In this document: one piece after another, positions 36,328-45,511 of the stretch
How positions within the stretch are numbered: position 1 is the first letter of the stretch
Layout: the number at the start of each line of letters is the position of its first letter
Assembly: GCF_900095385.1 (NCBI RefSeq)
Contig: NZ_FMID01000047.1
Span: 1 to 64,000 of the forward strand
DNA length: 64,000 nt
Origin: Methanoculleus chikugoensis
Lineage (GTDB): Archaea > Halobacteriota > Methanomicrobia > Methanomicrobiales > Methanoculleaceae
Direction: 5' to 3'
Program-made: the position numbers and the translations under genes
Notes under the pieces: generated by a model
What the model was told of the DNA's origin: nothing
Databases searched by the model: none
What the model saw: the letters and a program-made list of their open reading frames with translations, nothing else

Positions 36328-36538
36328 GCTGCCGGTTGTCTCCGGGGAAGAGATGGTGAAGTACCTTGCCCGGCATGGTTTCGTTCCGCAACGGCAGACC
36401 TCGTCCCATGTTGTCGTGCAGAAGGGGTGGCGAGTCTTTTCTGTACCTCTGCACCAGGAATTGAAGAGAGGCACCCTGAATGCCATCCTCAAACAGGCCG
36501 GGATTGATGGGGAAGAGTTCAGGCGCACCTTCAGGTGA
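36317..36538 (+). CDS. hicA: HicA-family toxin
   Basis: A 73-residue double-stranded-RNA-binding-fold toxin. LPVVSGEEMVKYLARHGFV, the catalytic region QTSSHVVVQK (with His) and GTLNAILKQAGID are all standard HicA motifs. HicA cleaves mRNA and tmRNA. It is intact and coupled to hicB. Two other HicA genes in the window (51.7 and 57.9 kb) are broken. Confidence 0.92.
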   Translation: MSHKLPVVSGEEMVKYLARHGFVPQRQTSSHVVVQKGWRVFSVPLHQELKRGTLNAILKQAGIDGEEFRRTFR

Positions 36539-36858
36539 TGACCTGAGTTATATTCAACCACCTCGGGGGAACTGCCACGCCCTGAATGATGCGGCATTTC
36601 ATCCAGATCACATCCCAGGAGAACCTGATGTGTCGAGGGTATACTTTCCTAAGGTAGCGGTATGTATCGGAGTTCCTCTGTTCCACCACACTGACGGCAG
36701 GAGGCTTCTCCGGGAGAAAGAGAGAGTCCGCCTCGGGGCGAAGGGTTACGGAGGAGCCACGTCTGCTCGCCTGGGGCTTGCAGAACCGTGAACGTCTCCC
36801 GCCCGTCCTGACGATGAAGGAGGGCGGCGCTGTTTCGTTCTTTGTCGGCCCCTCTCCC

Positions 36859-37510
36859 TCACAGCGGGAAGACCGCGTACTGGATGTACCAAATATACTG
36901 CACCACCGGTATCCAGAAGTGATAGCCCTCCCAGCAACCCGTTGCGAACCGGAAGTCGACGACGAGTTCCCAGGCAAGCGGGAAGAGCATCAGCACCGGG
37001 ACGGCATAGGCGAGGAGGCGGGGGGAGGCGCGTTTGGCGAGGACGGCGATATACAGCACCGCGGCTCCGGCGAGGAAGATGCAGGTGAGGGTCGTGACGA
37101 ACGTGACCTGCCCGCCGGGGCTCCGGCCGGCGATGACCTGGAGGACGACGAAGATGAGCGGGAGTTCGATGACCGCGAGCCAGAAGAGGGTCCGGAGCGC
37201 CTCTTTCACCCTGTCACCGTCGAGACCGGCGTGTTTCAGGGCGTAGACGCCGATGACGAGCATGGGGAGGTAGGCCGGAGAGAGGTAGCGCATGTCAGGG
37301 ATGATCCCGGGGCTTGCCGACATCCCCGGGATGGAGCGGGCGTAGGTGAGCACTACGAGGAGGGCGGACGGAGAAGAGGCCTCCGGGTGGGAAGGCGTAA
37401 TGGGCGACCACGGCGCTCCAGGGGCTCTCTATCCCGGAGGGGAGCGTGTTTGCTCCGGTGGTGGTATAGCCTGCCACATAGGCGTAGGGGAAGAGAAAAT
37501 GTCTGACTAT
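36859..37510 (-). pseudogene. Fragment 2 of repeated 3' end of the 45.5 kb membrane-protein gene
   Basis: Translation of 36859-37353 (RSIPGMSASPGIIPDMRYLS to the YAVFPL end) matches the last third of the intact protein at 45512. Further upstream, in another frame, a segment (AGYTTTGANTLPSGIESPW then SAVVAHYAFPPGGLF) aligns with the region around AGYASAAGKAPQGFLSTVAG of the intact protein. An internal deletion and a frameshift separate them. It is a decayed, truncated paralogue, not a functional gene. Confidence 0.85.
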
Positions 37511-37547
37511 AAGGGTTATGCCGGGCGCAGAAAATAGCCTGTTACTC

Positions 37548-38033
37548 TCATCCCGGTGACCCTTCCAGGAGCCGCGCTGCTTCCTCCCTGAGGCGTGAGA
37601 TATCTCCCTGGTGCAACCGCTCCATGTAATCGAGCAGGTCTGCATAGAACGCTTCCGTCTCTTCTATGGAGTCGCGGACATCTTCTACCGTGATCGCGAA
37701 ATCTACGTAGTACTGTTTATCGATGCGTTCTCGTTTGGCGGCAGCAATCCGGGTGTTGTCGATACCATATAGGTTCTCAAGGAGGATTATTGCGCCGGAG
37801 TGGTTCTCGCATTTTATGCCCGTCGCAAAGAGGAGGGCCAGCACCATGTAGTACATGCTATAGTATGCCATCGATACGGTCTCCTCAAGCCGCCCGTTCT
37901 CGAACAGGATCTTTGCCGAGGCGAGGTAACTTTCCGACTTTTTCCGGTATGCCTCCTGGACCTGAACGCTGGGCTCAACAATCTGGATCTTTCCCTCATG
38001 ATGGAGTTTATTCAAAAAACCCTGTTTTCTCAT
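37548..38033 (-). CDS. HEPN-domain protein, partner of MNT nucleotidyltransferase
   Basis: A 161-residue helical protein with the HEPN layout: KKSESYLASAKILFENGRLE, then EETVSMAYYSMYYMVLALLF and KCENHSGAIILLE. HEPN proteins are often RNases paired with a minimal nucleotidyltransferase that inactivates them by adding nucleotides. Here the gene overlaps the nucleotidyltransferase gene by 26 bases. The canonical R-x4-6-H pair is not clear in this subfamily, so catalysis is uncertain. Confidence 0.85.
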   Translation of the reverse strand: MRKQGFLNKLHHEGKIQIVEPSVQVQEAYRKKSESYLASAKILFENGRLEETVSMAYYSMYYMVLALLFATGIKCENHSGAIILLENLYGIDNTRIAAAKRERIDKQYYVDFAITVEDVRDSIEETEAFYADLLDYMERLHQGDISRLREEAARLLEGSPG

Positions 38034-38562
38034 AAAATCGCTCGACTCCTTTCACGATGACATGGTTCTTTACGATCTCCTGGATCAATAGATTCTCCGG
38101 GTCCCAGAGCCCGATCTTCACGCTGAGCTTTGAATGGCACCGCTCCAGATCCCGTTTCGTCTCCCTATCCTCCGTCTCGATATAGAGATCGATATCGCTC
38201 TTTTTATCTGCGGTCCCCTTCGCATAACTGCCGAAGATTACGGCGAGCGGGAAATCCTCTCGCTCCTGAACCGCCTTGATGATGGATCGCAGATGTGGGG
38301 CCTCCTGTATCAGGTTTTCGAGAGCGTACCATTCTGCCACATAGACGTGCACCCGTGCTTCAAGGGTTTTCTTCAGGAAATAGGTCTTGTTCTTCCCCTC
38401 CATCCTGAAGTCGACGATATTTCCATCTAATAGGCCCTTGAGTTTCCGGAGCACAGTGGTATGCGAGAGGCCCAGATCCTGTGCAAGTTTGCGGGGATGA
38501 GAGTCGCTCCTGAGCAGGAGAGCAACGATCTGAATGGACACATTCTGTTCCACATGGTTCAT
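38008..38562 (-). CDS. MNT nucleotidyltransferase with N-terminal winged helix
   Basis: About 184 residues from the ATG at 38562. The N-terminal 60 residues form a winged helix (RKLAQDLGLSHTTVLRKLKG). The rest is a minimal nucleotidyltransferase with the GS motif FGSYAKGTADKKSDIDLYIE, giving the two Asp of DxD. It would act as antitoxin to the HEPN protein it overlaps, and the winged helix suggests it also regulates the operon. The same reading frame is open upstream through a zinc-binding segment to 39084, so a longer start cannot be excluded. Confidence 0.85.
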   Translation of the reverse strand: MNHVEQNVSIQIVALLLRSDSHPRKLAQDLGLSHTTVLRKLKGLLDGNIVDFRMEGKNKTYFLKKTLEARVHVYVAEWYALENLIQEAPHLRSIIKAVQEREDFPLAVIFGSYAKGTADKKSDIDLYIETEDRETKRDLERCHSKLSVKIGLWDPENLLIQEIVKNHVIVKGVERFYEKTGFFE

Positions 38563-39039
38563 ATTTGAACCAATGGGTGAAAAAGGTTCTGGAGCAACGA
38601 TATGCCAGCCTCCGGGACATCCTCTGTCCCCGGGGTGTCTGATATCCGGTGTTGAGGGGATACTCTGGTTCGTGGAGGATTGCAACGCCACGAGTTCGTC
38701 GCACTCCTCCATCGCGTTCCACTCCCGGACCAACCAGGCGTAGCATCCTTCGCAGATATCCGCCTCCTGCAACCGATACACCGCCTTTCCCATCCCGTAG
38801 ACGTCGCACCGGCCGAGTTCAACCTTCGTCCGGGTAAACGTCCGGTGGTCGAGGACCCCGGGGAGCGACTGCACCTTTGCCGGCCGCTTTGCCGTGATAA
38901 GACAGTCGTAGCAGAGGTAGACCCCTCCACCGCCCCGCCTCACCGATGATGTCGGCCGGCGGCCGCAGAGGTGGCAGGGCTCGTCCTTTGCCGCCGGGAG
39001 AGGGATGTAGTCGGCGGGGTTGACCGCAGTTGCCATCAT
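38563..39039 (-). other. Zinc-binding-domain reading frame joined in frame to the MNT gene
   Basis: This frame continues directly into the MNT gene without a stop. It encodes four cysteine pairs or singles: CHLCGRRP, YLCYDCLITAK, GRCDVYGMGKAVYR and CEGCYAWLVREWN. It looks like a small zinc-ribbon protein whose stop has been lost. The join (about 38570-38660) is low-complexity and unlike a domain linker. A decayed relative lies at 41300-41555. It could be a separate gene, a remnant or a true fusion. Confidence 0.55.
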
Positions 39040-39216
39040 TCTGCTGAAAATCGCTGTCATTGCCGTCACTCGTCGGGTCGTCATCCAGCCAGACTGAGGT
39101 TCCTCCGCTTCGCCACTTCAACCCCGCGAGATAAAAGTGCAGATATGAACGCGATATGAACGCGTTCATAATGTCACTTCATCGTTATGAACGCGTTCAT
39201 AACTATGTACACACGT

Positions 39217-40905
39217 TCATACCTCAGGTTCTCTCCAGACATAGCGAGTTCCTCGTCGTACTCCGATCTGCTCAAACCGGGGATACTTCCCGGCAATCCG
39301 GCGAAGCAGACGGGTTGCCTGCGGTCCACTGATGCGGCAGAGGTCAGCAGCTTCCGATCGCCGGATCGACCCGTGCTCCCGAACGTACCCGATAACCATC
39401 TGTTCCTGCTGGAGAGGCTCGAATCCTTTAGCCCTGACGTATTCAGCCTCCATATGGAACCGCCGGTACACTGATGTGGAAAGGTGGTAGACGCGTCCCC
39501 GGCCTTCCCCCCGCCCCTCCACGAGGCCACGCTCATGCAACCGCTCCAGCACGCGTCGGGCCGCTGTCTGGTTCTTCTGAATCAGGCCTGCGGCGGCACG
39601 GGCCGTGATGCGCCGGTCAAAGAATAGCGCATTCATGATGAGCAATTCGTCAAGCGAGAGCGACTTGCCGTCTCGGTCCTGCTCGAAGACAAATGCCGCG
39701 AAATTCAGGGACGACTCTCCTCCCGGCAGTTCGACCCTGACCGTCGCACCATCACTGGCATGATAATCCGGTGGAGGTCGCCCGTACCTGAGTTGTCCCA
39801 TGTAGATCTTATCGACACCACGACCGGTCTGCTCGGTGATGCCTACCCGCTTAAACGCCTCTGCGAGACGGGGATTCCTGGGTTTCGGTTCGTGGACAAG
39901 AATGTTGTCCGCCGTAATCCCTTCTAGGAACCCACCGGGGTTGGTGATGTAGAGGTGGTCGTGGTGCCACTGGATATACACGGCATCCGGCCGGGAATAA
40001 TCCCGATGAAGCACCGCATTATTGACTGCCTCGCGGAAAGCCTCAAGCGAATAGTCCGGGATCGGTACCCTGAACAGTCCGACAAGGACTTCTCGCTCTT
40101 CATTCCTGGCTAAAAACCGTGACCCGACCTCCTGTATTATTCGGATGAGCGGAAAATGAAACGTGTCGTTGACCCGCACGTTGCCCTGATCATCAAGCAC
40201 CTGAAAGTGGACCTCGTGGGTTGGGAGTTGTTCGCGGAGAACCGACTCCCTCCCAAGCAGAAGCAGTCCGGCAATCGTCGGCACTAATTGGCCGTTCTTC
40301 GTCTCCACTAGCCGCAGGGCTTTTGCGAGTTCCTCATTTGGAAGATCGAGAAGGCTTCGATCACCTCCGGGTTGGGTCACCGTCTGCCGCAGGCGCTCAA
40401 ACTCAAGAGGGTCGAGACACTCAAAGGAGAGATGCCCCAGAGGTTGAGCCGTAAAATCAAACAGCCCGAGATCGATCCGGCGTGACCGCTGATCCCGGGG
40501 ATAAAAGGGAGCCGATGCAGGTTTCCCATCCCCTCCGATGACCCGCCGGAGCGCTTTCCCCTGTGCGGTCGCACAGACCTCCGGGTACGGCTCGACCTCA
40601 ATGACAATGACTTCGCCATTTGAGTGATCGGCGACCGAAACACGCGCGAGGATGTTCGGAACCGTATTGTGGAAGATCGCAGACCTTACCTTCATCGGAT
40701 CGGTAACCCTGCCATGCCGGTGATGTGCGCCGGTCACCCGCCCGTCATCCTCGACACCGATGAGGATGGTGCCCCCGTCGGTGTTTGCCATGGCAACGAC
40801 TTCTTCATAAATTTCTTTGTCTGAAAACGCCCGCCTATCTGATTTGAACTCCACATCGAGCCGTTCACCTTTTGCGATGAGTCCTTGCAATCCGCTCAGA
40901 TCCAT
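39217..40905 (-). CDS. AlbA_2 / HATPase-like ATP-binding protein with C-terminal winged helix
   Basis: A 562-residue protein. Residues 1-115 form an AlbA_2 (Schlafen-type) domain with ERLDVEFKSDRRAFSDKEIY and VVAMANTDGGTILIGVEDDG. The middle has a HATPase_c_4-like domain with FREAVNNAVLHRDYSRPDAV and YITNPGGF. The C-terminal 150 residues contain two winged-helix-like units. Such proteins are annotated as putative transcriptional regulators and often sit in defence or toxin islands. GGAGGCATCGAAGGA precedes the ATG. It is intact, unlike the fragment at 33137. Confidence 0.88.
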   Translation of the reverse strand: MDLSGLQGLIAKGERLDVEFKSDRRAFSDKEIYEEVVAMANTDGGTILIGVEDDGRVTGAHHRHGRVTDPMKVRSAIFHNTVPNILARVSVADHSNGEVIVIEVEPYPEVCATAQGKALRRVIGGDGKPASAPFYPRDQRSRRIDLGLFDFTAQPLGHLSFECLDPLEFERLRQTVTQPGGDRSLLDLPNEELAKALRLVETKNGQLVPTIAGLLLLGRESVLREQLPTHEVHFQVLDDQGNVRVNDTFHFPLIRIIQEVGSRFLARNEEREVLVGLFRVPIPDYSLEAFREAVNNAVLHRDYSRPDAVYIQWHHDHLYITNPGGFLEGITADNILVHEPKPRNPRLAEAFKRVGITEQTGRGVDKIYMGQLRYGRPPPDYHASDGATVRVELPGGESSLNFAAFVFEQDRDGKSLSLDELLIMNALFFDRRITARAAAGLIQKNQTAARRVLERLHERGLVEGRGEGRGRVYHLSTSVYRRFHMEAEYVRAKGFEPLQQEQMVIGYVREHGSIRRSEAADLCRISGPQATRLLRRIAGKYPRFEQIGVRRGTRYVWREPEV

Positions 40906-41299
40906 TCCTTCGATGCCTCCAGTATCGCATTCGCCCTGATGTGATAGCGCTCAACCCGGACCAGGGGTTCCCACCCGGGCCTCGATTGGTCCCGGGGAGA
41001 ATGGGCCGGTAACGGTGGTATCAGGCACAATTTTTGAGATCTTCTCTCCCGGTTCCATGTAACAGCACCCACAGACACCGCCCTTCACACGAGAAGAACA
41101 CGGTATATCCAGTATAAGTGATACATGAGATTCAAGCAAAAGCGTTACCATTCTCAACGGCGGATAATATGGCACTGTTTTACGATCAGATAATTTTCGG
41201 GCTTTGATCTGCCCTGAGGCGGCACCTTTCTGCGATTCACAGCTCACAAATCCCGCAGCCCCTCCATTAAGAGGAGAGAGATCACATCACCCCCGCCCG

Positions 41300-41555
41300 C
41301 CCGTTCCACTCCCGGACCATTCTTGCATAACACCCTTCACAGGTCTTCACGTGCGGTCTCCCGCGATCGATACACCGCTTTCCCATGGTCACGGATATCG
41401 CACCGGCCGGGCTCGACCTCCACCTGCTCGAACTCGTGGCGATCGGGTATGTTGGCCGGGGGGTGATCCCGGAGTGTTTTCTCCCGGGCTCCCGTCATTC
41501 CGATTCTTAACCCGGAGAAACTCCCGGTGGTCGAGGGTTCCCGATAGAGGTTTTT
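41300..41555 (-). pseudogene. Remnant of a zinc-binding-domain gene
   Basis: Three short pieces in different frames read LSGTLDHREFLR, EVEPGRCDIRDHGKAVYRSR and KTCEGCYARMVREWNG. They match, in order, the zinc-domain frame at 38563-39039. Frameshifts between them show it is dead. Confidence 0.8.
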
Positions 41556-41695
41556 GCATCATGGGCCCTCGTCTCACATCACTTTTCAGCGCCTTACAGC
41601 CGGCGATGTCACCCAAAGGGCGGTTATATGATGTTTTATTGAAGTTTCCGCCCCGTAATGTTGGTATCCGGGGATCGGTTCCGGCATTCTGGGTT

Positions 41696-41719
41696 TCACA
41701 CACACACATGCACACACAC
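41696..41719. repeat. CA-rich microsatellite
   Basis: A short run of CA dinucleotides interrupted once by TG (about ten CA units) in non-coding DNA. Likely prone to slippage; no function seen. Confidence 0.7.
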
Positions 41720-42043
41720 CACGGAGCCGGTATCGGTGACTGTGGGTATGTTCTGCTGTACTTCAGTACTAAGAGGGAGACGCCTCTCTCTATCTGTACA
41801 AACATCGGCCAATTCAACATCGTTTTGGGTCGATTGGCTGTTGCACTCAGTGCTGAAATCCTGCTGTAAATCTGCTGTAATGCTGCAACATGCCATGCTC
41901 CCGCTCCGGTCCCGCCCGGCCGCGACCCGCAGTATCAGGTAGGGCGGGATGGCGCCGGCGCATCGCTCCCCGGCAACCGCTCGTATCACCCTGGAGGGAG
42001 AAGGGTTGCCGGCCGCCCCGTGTGAATCGATGCTGGCGCATGT

Positions 42044-42091
42044 TTCATCCCGTGGGCTGCCGCCTGTTTCATCCCGTGGGCTGCCGCCTGT
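42044..42091. repeat. 24-bp tandem duplication
   Basis: Two exact copies of TTTCATCCCGTGGGCTGCCG plus CCTG lie head to tail, followed by a partial third start (TTCTGTCTC). Non-coding. Confidence 0.85.
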
Positions 42092-42207
42092 TCTGTCTCT
42101 GCGCTACACCCTGTTCCCTCGCTCTGGAACGTTATCAATCTGACTTTACCGCTGGCGGGCCGGGCCCGTGTGCAAGAGGGGGTCCGGTGCGGAGACCTTC
42201 CCGCCCT

Positions 42208-42540
42208 TCAGAGCGGGAAGATCGCGTACTGGATGTACCAGATGTACTGCACCACCGGTAGCCAGAAGTGATACCCCTCCCAGCAGGCCGTCGCGAACCG
42301 GAAGTCGACGACGAGTTCCCAGGCGAGCGGGAAGAGCATCAGCACCGGGACGGCGTAGGCGAGGAGGCGGGGGGAGGCGCGGCGGGCGAGGACGGCGACA
42401 TAGAGCACCACTGTCCCGGCGAGGAAGAGGTAGGTGAGGGTCGTGACGAACGTGACCTGCCCAGCGAGGTTCTGGCCGGCGATGACCTGGAGGGCGATGA
42501 AGATGAGCGGAAGATCGATGACCGCGAGGCAGGAGAGGGC
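42208..42540 (-). pseudogene. Fragment 3 of repeated 3' end of the 45.5 kb membrane-protein gene
   Basis: About 330 bases in an open frame encode DLPLIFIALQVIAGQNLAGQ, then a stretch ending YIWYIQYAIFPL, highly similar to the last 110 residues of the intact protein at 45512. The frame is uninterrupted, suggesting this copy is younger than those at 35.2 and 36.9 kb. It lacks any start and most of the gene. Confidence 0.88.
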
Positions 42541-42830
42541 GCACCCGGCCGCTGGGGTGAGGAGGAAGGCGTTGTCGGGCGAAGGTCCGCGTCCTGACCC
42601 CGGCTATGGTCCTGGTGGCGGAAGCCCCATATGGTAACCGGAAATTCGCAAACTGTTTTGGGCGAACTTGTGATGACCGCCGACTTCGGGGCGGGCAGTC
42701 CCGGGATGGGAGAACACGCCTGCTTCTCCAACCCTGCGAGCGGGCGGCCGCTCACGGGTTCCTGAAGGGTGTGCCTGGTGCCATGAAAAACCTCATACAG
42801 GATCGGGTAAGATGTATCTTACTAGGATCT

Positions 42831-43097
42831 ATGGATATCGGTATCACCAGACTGAGTTCAAAGGGGCAGATTGTCATTCCGGCATTCATGCGAAGGGGGT
42901 TTCCTGAGGGTACACAACTGCTCATCGTCAGGGAGGGGGACCGCTTTATCGTAAAACCGCTTGATGAACTGGAGCCGGAGCTGAAAGAGGATATCCTCTT
43001 TGCAGAAAGGACAGAGCGGGCGCTCCAGGAGTTTAAAGAGGGCAAATTTGTCAAGAAGGACCATGCCGATTTTGTTCGTGATCTTGAATCATGGTGA
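42831..43097 (+). CDS. AbrB/MazE-type antitoxin
   Basis: An 88-residue protein. The N terminus (ITRLSSKGQIVIPAFMRR then GFPEGTQLLIVREGD) is a swapped-hairpin AbrB DNA-binding fold. The C-terminal half is charged and helical and would bind a toxin. It is followed with overlap by a truncated RelE-type gene at 43091. The ATG at 42831 gives the family's normal N terminus. Confidence 0.85.
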   Translation: MDIGITRLSSKGQIVIPAFMRRGFPEGTQLLIVREGDRFIVKPLDELEPELKEDILFAERTERALQEFKEGKFVKKDHADFVRDLESW

Positions 43098-43294
43098 CCG
43101 TTGCCTACGGCGCGTCCTTTGAGAGGACGATCAAGAAGATCCGTGACGGCAGGATAACCGCATCCGTCATCGGGAACAGAGGGTATCTCACCGCCACGTT
43201 TATCGGTTCTCCTCCCGATCTCCTATTCATGGGGCGAGACCGGCGATGCCAGTGGGAGGAACTGTTCGGGGCAAGATCCCCCGGCATACGCTGA
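43091..43294 (+). pseudogene. Truncated RelE-type toxin gene
   Basis: The first 20 residues (VTVAYGASFERTIKKIRDGR) match the start of RelE-like toxins that pair with AbrB-type antitoxins. After about residue 22 the sequence no longer resembles the family, and the frame ends at 67 residues, short of the usual 85-90. The gene overlaps the antitoxin by seven bases. I read it as inactivated by deletion or recombination. Confidence 0.65.
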
Positions 43295-43371
43295 TGAGGA
43301 CCTCGAACGAGACAATCCCGGGGCCTGGCCCCGATGGAGCCTCAACCGCCTGTCTTGAACGGGAACGGATA

Positions 43372-43380
43372 GAGGAGGAG
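43372..43380 (+). promoter_or_regulatory. Strong ribosome binding site before TTG start
   Basis: GAGGAGGAG followed by a short ATACA spacer decides the TTG at 43386 as the DUF1016 start. No ATG or GTG nearby has a comparable site. Confidence 0.7.
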
Positions 43381-43385
43381 ATACA

Positions 43386-44504
43386 TTGGAAAAGCCAGCA
43401 GGAAGAACGGCCGGAAGAGAACTGGAAATAGTCATCTCTCCTCTCATCAGGGAGATCCGGGATATCGTCCAGAAAGCCCGCCTGGCCGTAGCACAGAACG
43501 TCAACTCGATACAGGTCGTCACCAACTTCGAGATCGGCAGGCGGATCGTCGAACATGAGCAGCAAGGGAAGCCGAAGGCGGGGTATGGGAAACAGACCAT
43601 GCAGGAGCTTTCACGCCAGCTGACCGAAGAGTTTGGGAGAGGGTTTTCCAAAAGAAATCTTGAGTATATGCGCCGATTTTACCTTGAATACCGTGAGTTG
43701 ACTCCTCAGACAGTGCCCGACGGGTCCGATACGGCCGTTTCTGCCGGGCAACCAATTGCGCAAACACTGTCTGCGCAATTCACCCCCTGGGTTGCTCTCA
43801 GCTGGTCTCACTACGTCTTCCTGATGAACATCGGCCACCGGGAAGAGCGCCGGTTCTACGAGATCGAGGCTCAACAGAACCGCTGGTCGCTCTCGGAACT
43901 CAAACGGCAGTTCAACACCGGCCTGTATGAGCGGCTTGCGCTCAGCCGGGACAGGAGCGGTGTGAGAGCCCTCGCCCGCACCGGCCACGTCATTGAGAAG
44001 CCACAGGATATGCTCAAAGACCCATATGTTCTTGAATTTCTCGGCCTTGACGAGAAGGTCAGCTACAGAGAGATCGATCTCGAATCGGCCATCATCGACA
44101 AACTGGAGACGTTTCTCCTTGAGCTGGGCAAAGGGTTCCTCTTCGAAGCGCGACAGAAGCGGCTTACCTTCGATGCCGACCACTACTTCGTAGACCTCGT
44201 CTTCTACAATCGTATCCTCCGGTGTTACGTCCTGATCGACCTCAAAATTGGAAAGATTTCCCACAGCGACCTCGGCCAGATGCAAATGTATGTCAACTAC
44301 TATGACAGGGAAGTCAAACTCGATGACGAAAACCCGACCGTCGGGATCATCCTGTGCAAAATCAAGAACGACGCACTGGTAGAGCTCACTCTCCCGAAAG
44401 ACGCCAATGTCTACGCTTCCCGGTATCAGGTCTATCTTCCCTCAAAAGAGGAACTCAAGAAAAGACTGATCGAATGGTCGAAAGACACGCCGGAGACAGA
44501 GTGA
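43386..44504 (+). CDS. DUF1016 / PDDEXK nuclease-domain protein (YhcG-like), intact
   Basis: A 372-residue protein of the DUF1016 family. The N-terminal domain has a VNSIQVVTNFEIGRRIVEHE helix and the FSKRNLEYMRRFYLEY motif. The C-terminal PDDEXK-like domain has LELGKGFLFEARQKRLTFDA, then YFVDLVFYNRILRCYVLIDL and KIGKIS, giving the D-x(n)-E/D-x-K core. The start is a TTG set by a strong GAGGAGGAG site six bases upstream. Family members are thought to be nucleases linked to mobile elements or restriction loci. Two other copies in the island are broken. Confidence 0.88.
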   Translation: MEKPAGRTAGRELEIVISPLIREIRDIVQKARLAVAQNVNSIQVVTNFEIGRRIVEHEQQGKPKAGYGKQTMQELSRQLTEEFGRGFSKRNLEYMRRFYLEYRELTPQTVPDGSDTAVSAGQPIAQTLSAQFTPWVALSWSHYVFLMNIGHREERRFYEIEAQQNRWSLSELKRQFNTGLYERLALSRDRSGVRALARTGHVIEKPQDMLKDPYVLEFLGLDEKVSYREIDLESAIIDKLETFLLELGKGFLFEARQKRLTFDADHYFVDLVFYNRILRCYVLIDLKIGKISHSDLGQMQMYVNYYDREVKLDDENPTVGIILCKIKNDALVELTLPKDANVYASRYQVYLPSKEELKKRLIEWSKDTPETE

Positions 44505-44576
44505 TCGCATGATGATGCTGACCGGGTTCACCAGGGTCGCACGGGGCTGAGATCGAGAGGGGGCAAAAGCCCTCTC

Positions 44577-45160
44577 AGTCCAGCGCGGGGACGGCGTCGG
44601 CCCAGGTCTCGACCCTGCCTTTGATCGCGTCGTCCTGGTAGGACGAGAGCCGGACGGTCTTCCGGGTGAAGGTGACGTAGTAGTCGTCACTGGACGGGTC
44701 GTGGCACTTGAGCTGAGCGTAGTAGGACTCGCGGGCGTTGTCGCGCTCGGCCACTCCGCCCATCGCGGTTGCGAAGGTCGCGTTGGCGAGGGCCTCCGCG
44801 GCGTTCGCCTCATACGCGGCGATCGAGGGGGACTGCAGGGAGACGGTCCCGACCTTCTTGCCCTCGTCGTTGAGGAAGTTCACTCATCAAGGTGTAGTGC
44901 TCGCGGTTCCGGACGATCGGGGCGATGGTCTCGCTGGCTTTGGTCGTATACCCGACGCACCCGAAGGGGTTGTCGTTGATGACGGCCTGGATGAGGTTGG
45001 TGAACGCCGTTACGGTGGCAGATCGATGTCGTCATGAGGGACGTCCACAGCGGCAGGCTCTGCTGCCGGCCCCTTGCTGCAGGCGAGGTTGAGCTCACCG
45101 GGTGAGGGAAGAGGCTGGGAGGCGGGATGGTGGCGGTGATCGTGAAGGCACTCGGCGGGG
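44577..45160 (-). pseudogene. Frameshifted remnant of an unrecognised gene
   Basis: Three frames in series look coding. One reads TITATIPPPSLFPHPV near the 5' end, the next AFTNLIQAVINDNPFGCVGY (about 44940-45015) and the last NFLNDEGKKVGTVSLQSPSI to the stop at about 44577. Frameshifts near 44885 and 45016 break it. I do not recognise the family. The last 100 residues could still be a small protein from the GTG at 44883, but it begins mid-domain. Confidence 0.55.
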
Positions 45161-45183
45161 GATAACGACAATCCCTTTACCCT

Positions 45184-45408
45184 TTATTCTTCTCTCTCTA
45201 TCTCTTCGTCGTCGTCGGGTTCGTCTTCCGTATTCTCATCCTTTGCTTTCAGAACGCGATACAGGCGGCACGATAGGCGCCACCTCTGCCTCTCCTGCAA
45301 GGAGTGCGAATTTCCGTATAACGCATAGCCCTTCTGCCGTCTGGCGACAGAATAGATAACTGCAACGATGAGAAGGAGAGCACCACAGGCTCTGAGACCG
45401 CGGAGCAT
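45184..45408 (-). CDS. Small membrane protein with acidic tail, unknown
   Basis: A 74-residue frame with one N-terminal hydrophobic segment (ACGALLLIVAVIYSVARRQK) and a very acidic C terminus (DENTEDEPDDDEEIEREE). No family recognised. It has no close operon partner and only a weak ribosome site, so it may be spurious or a small single-span protein. Confidence 0.4.
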   Translation of the reverse strand: MLRGLRACGALLLIVAVIYSVARRQKGYALYGNSHSLQERQRWRLSCRLYRVLKAKDENTEDEPDDDEEIEREE

Positions 45409-45511
45409 TGGAGACTCTTGCCGGAGAATACCGTCGGCGTTTTTAGTGCGTTAGAGCGGCATCCTGCGCCTCCTTTCACCGGCCGGTCAAAAAGGAACTC
45501 TCCCACCCCCT

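Larger units (their letters stand above)
40906..42207. other. Gene-poor stretch within the island
   Basis: About 1.3 kb with no intact gene that I can support. It holds the zinc-domain remnant (41300-41555), a CA-rich microsatellite (41696-41719) and a 24-bp tandem duplication (42044-42091). A minus-strand frame just upstream of the AlbA_2 gene (ending at about 40896, YHIRANAILEASKEWI) may be the tail of another lost gene. Confidence 0.55.
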
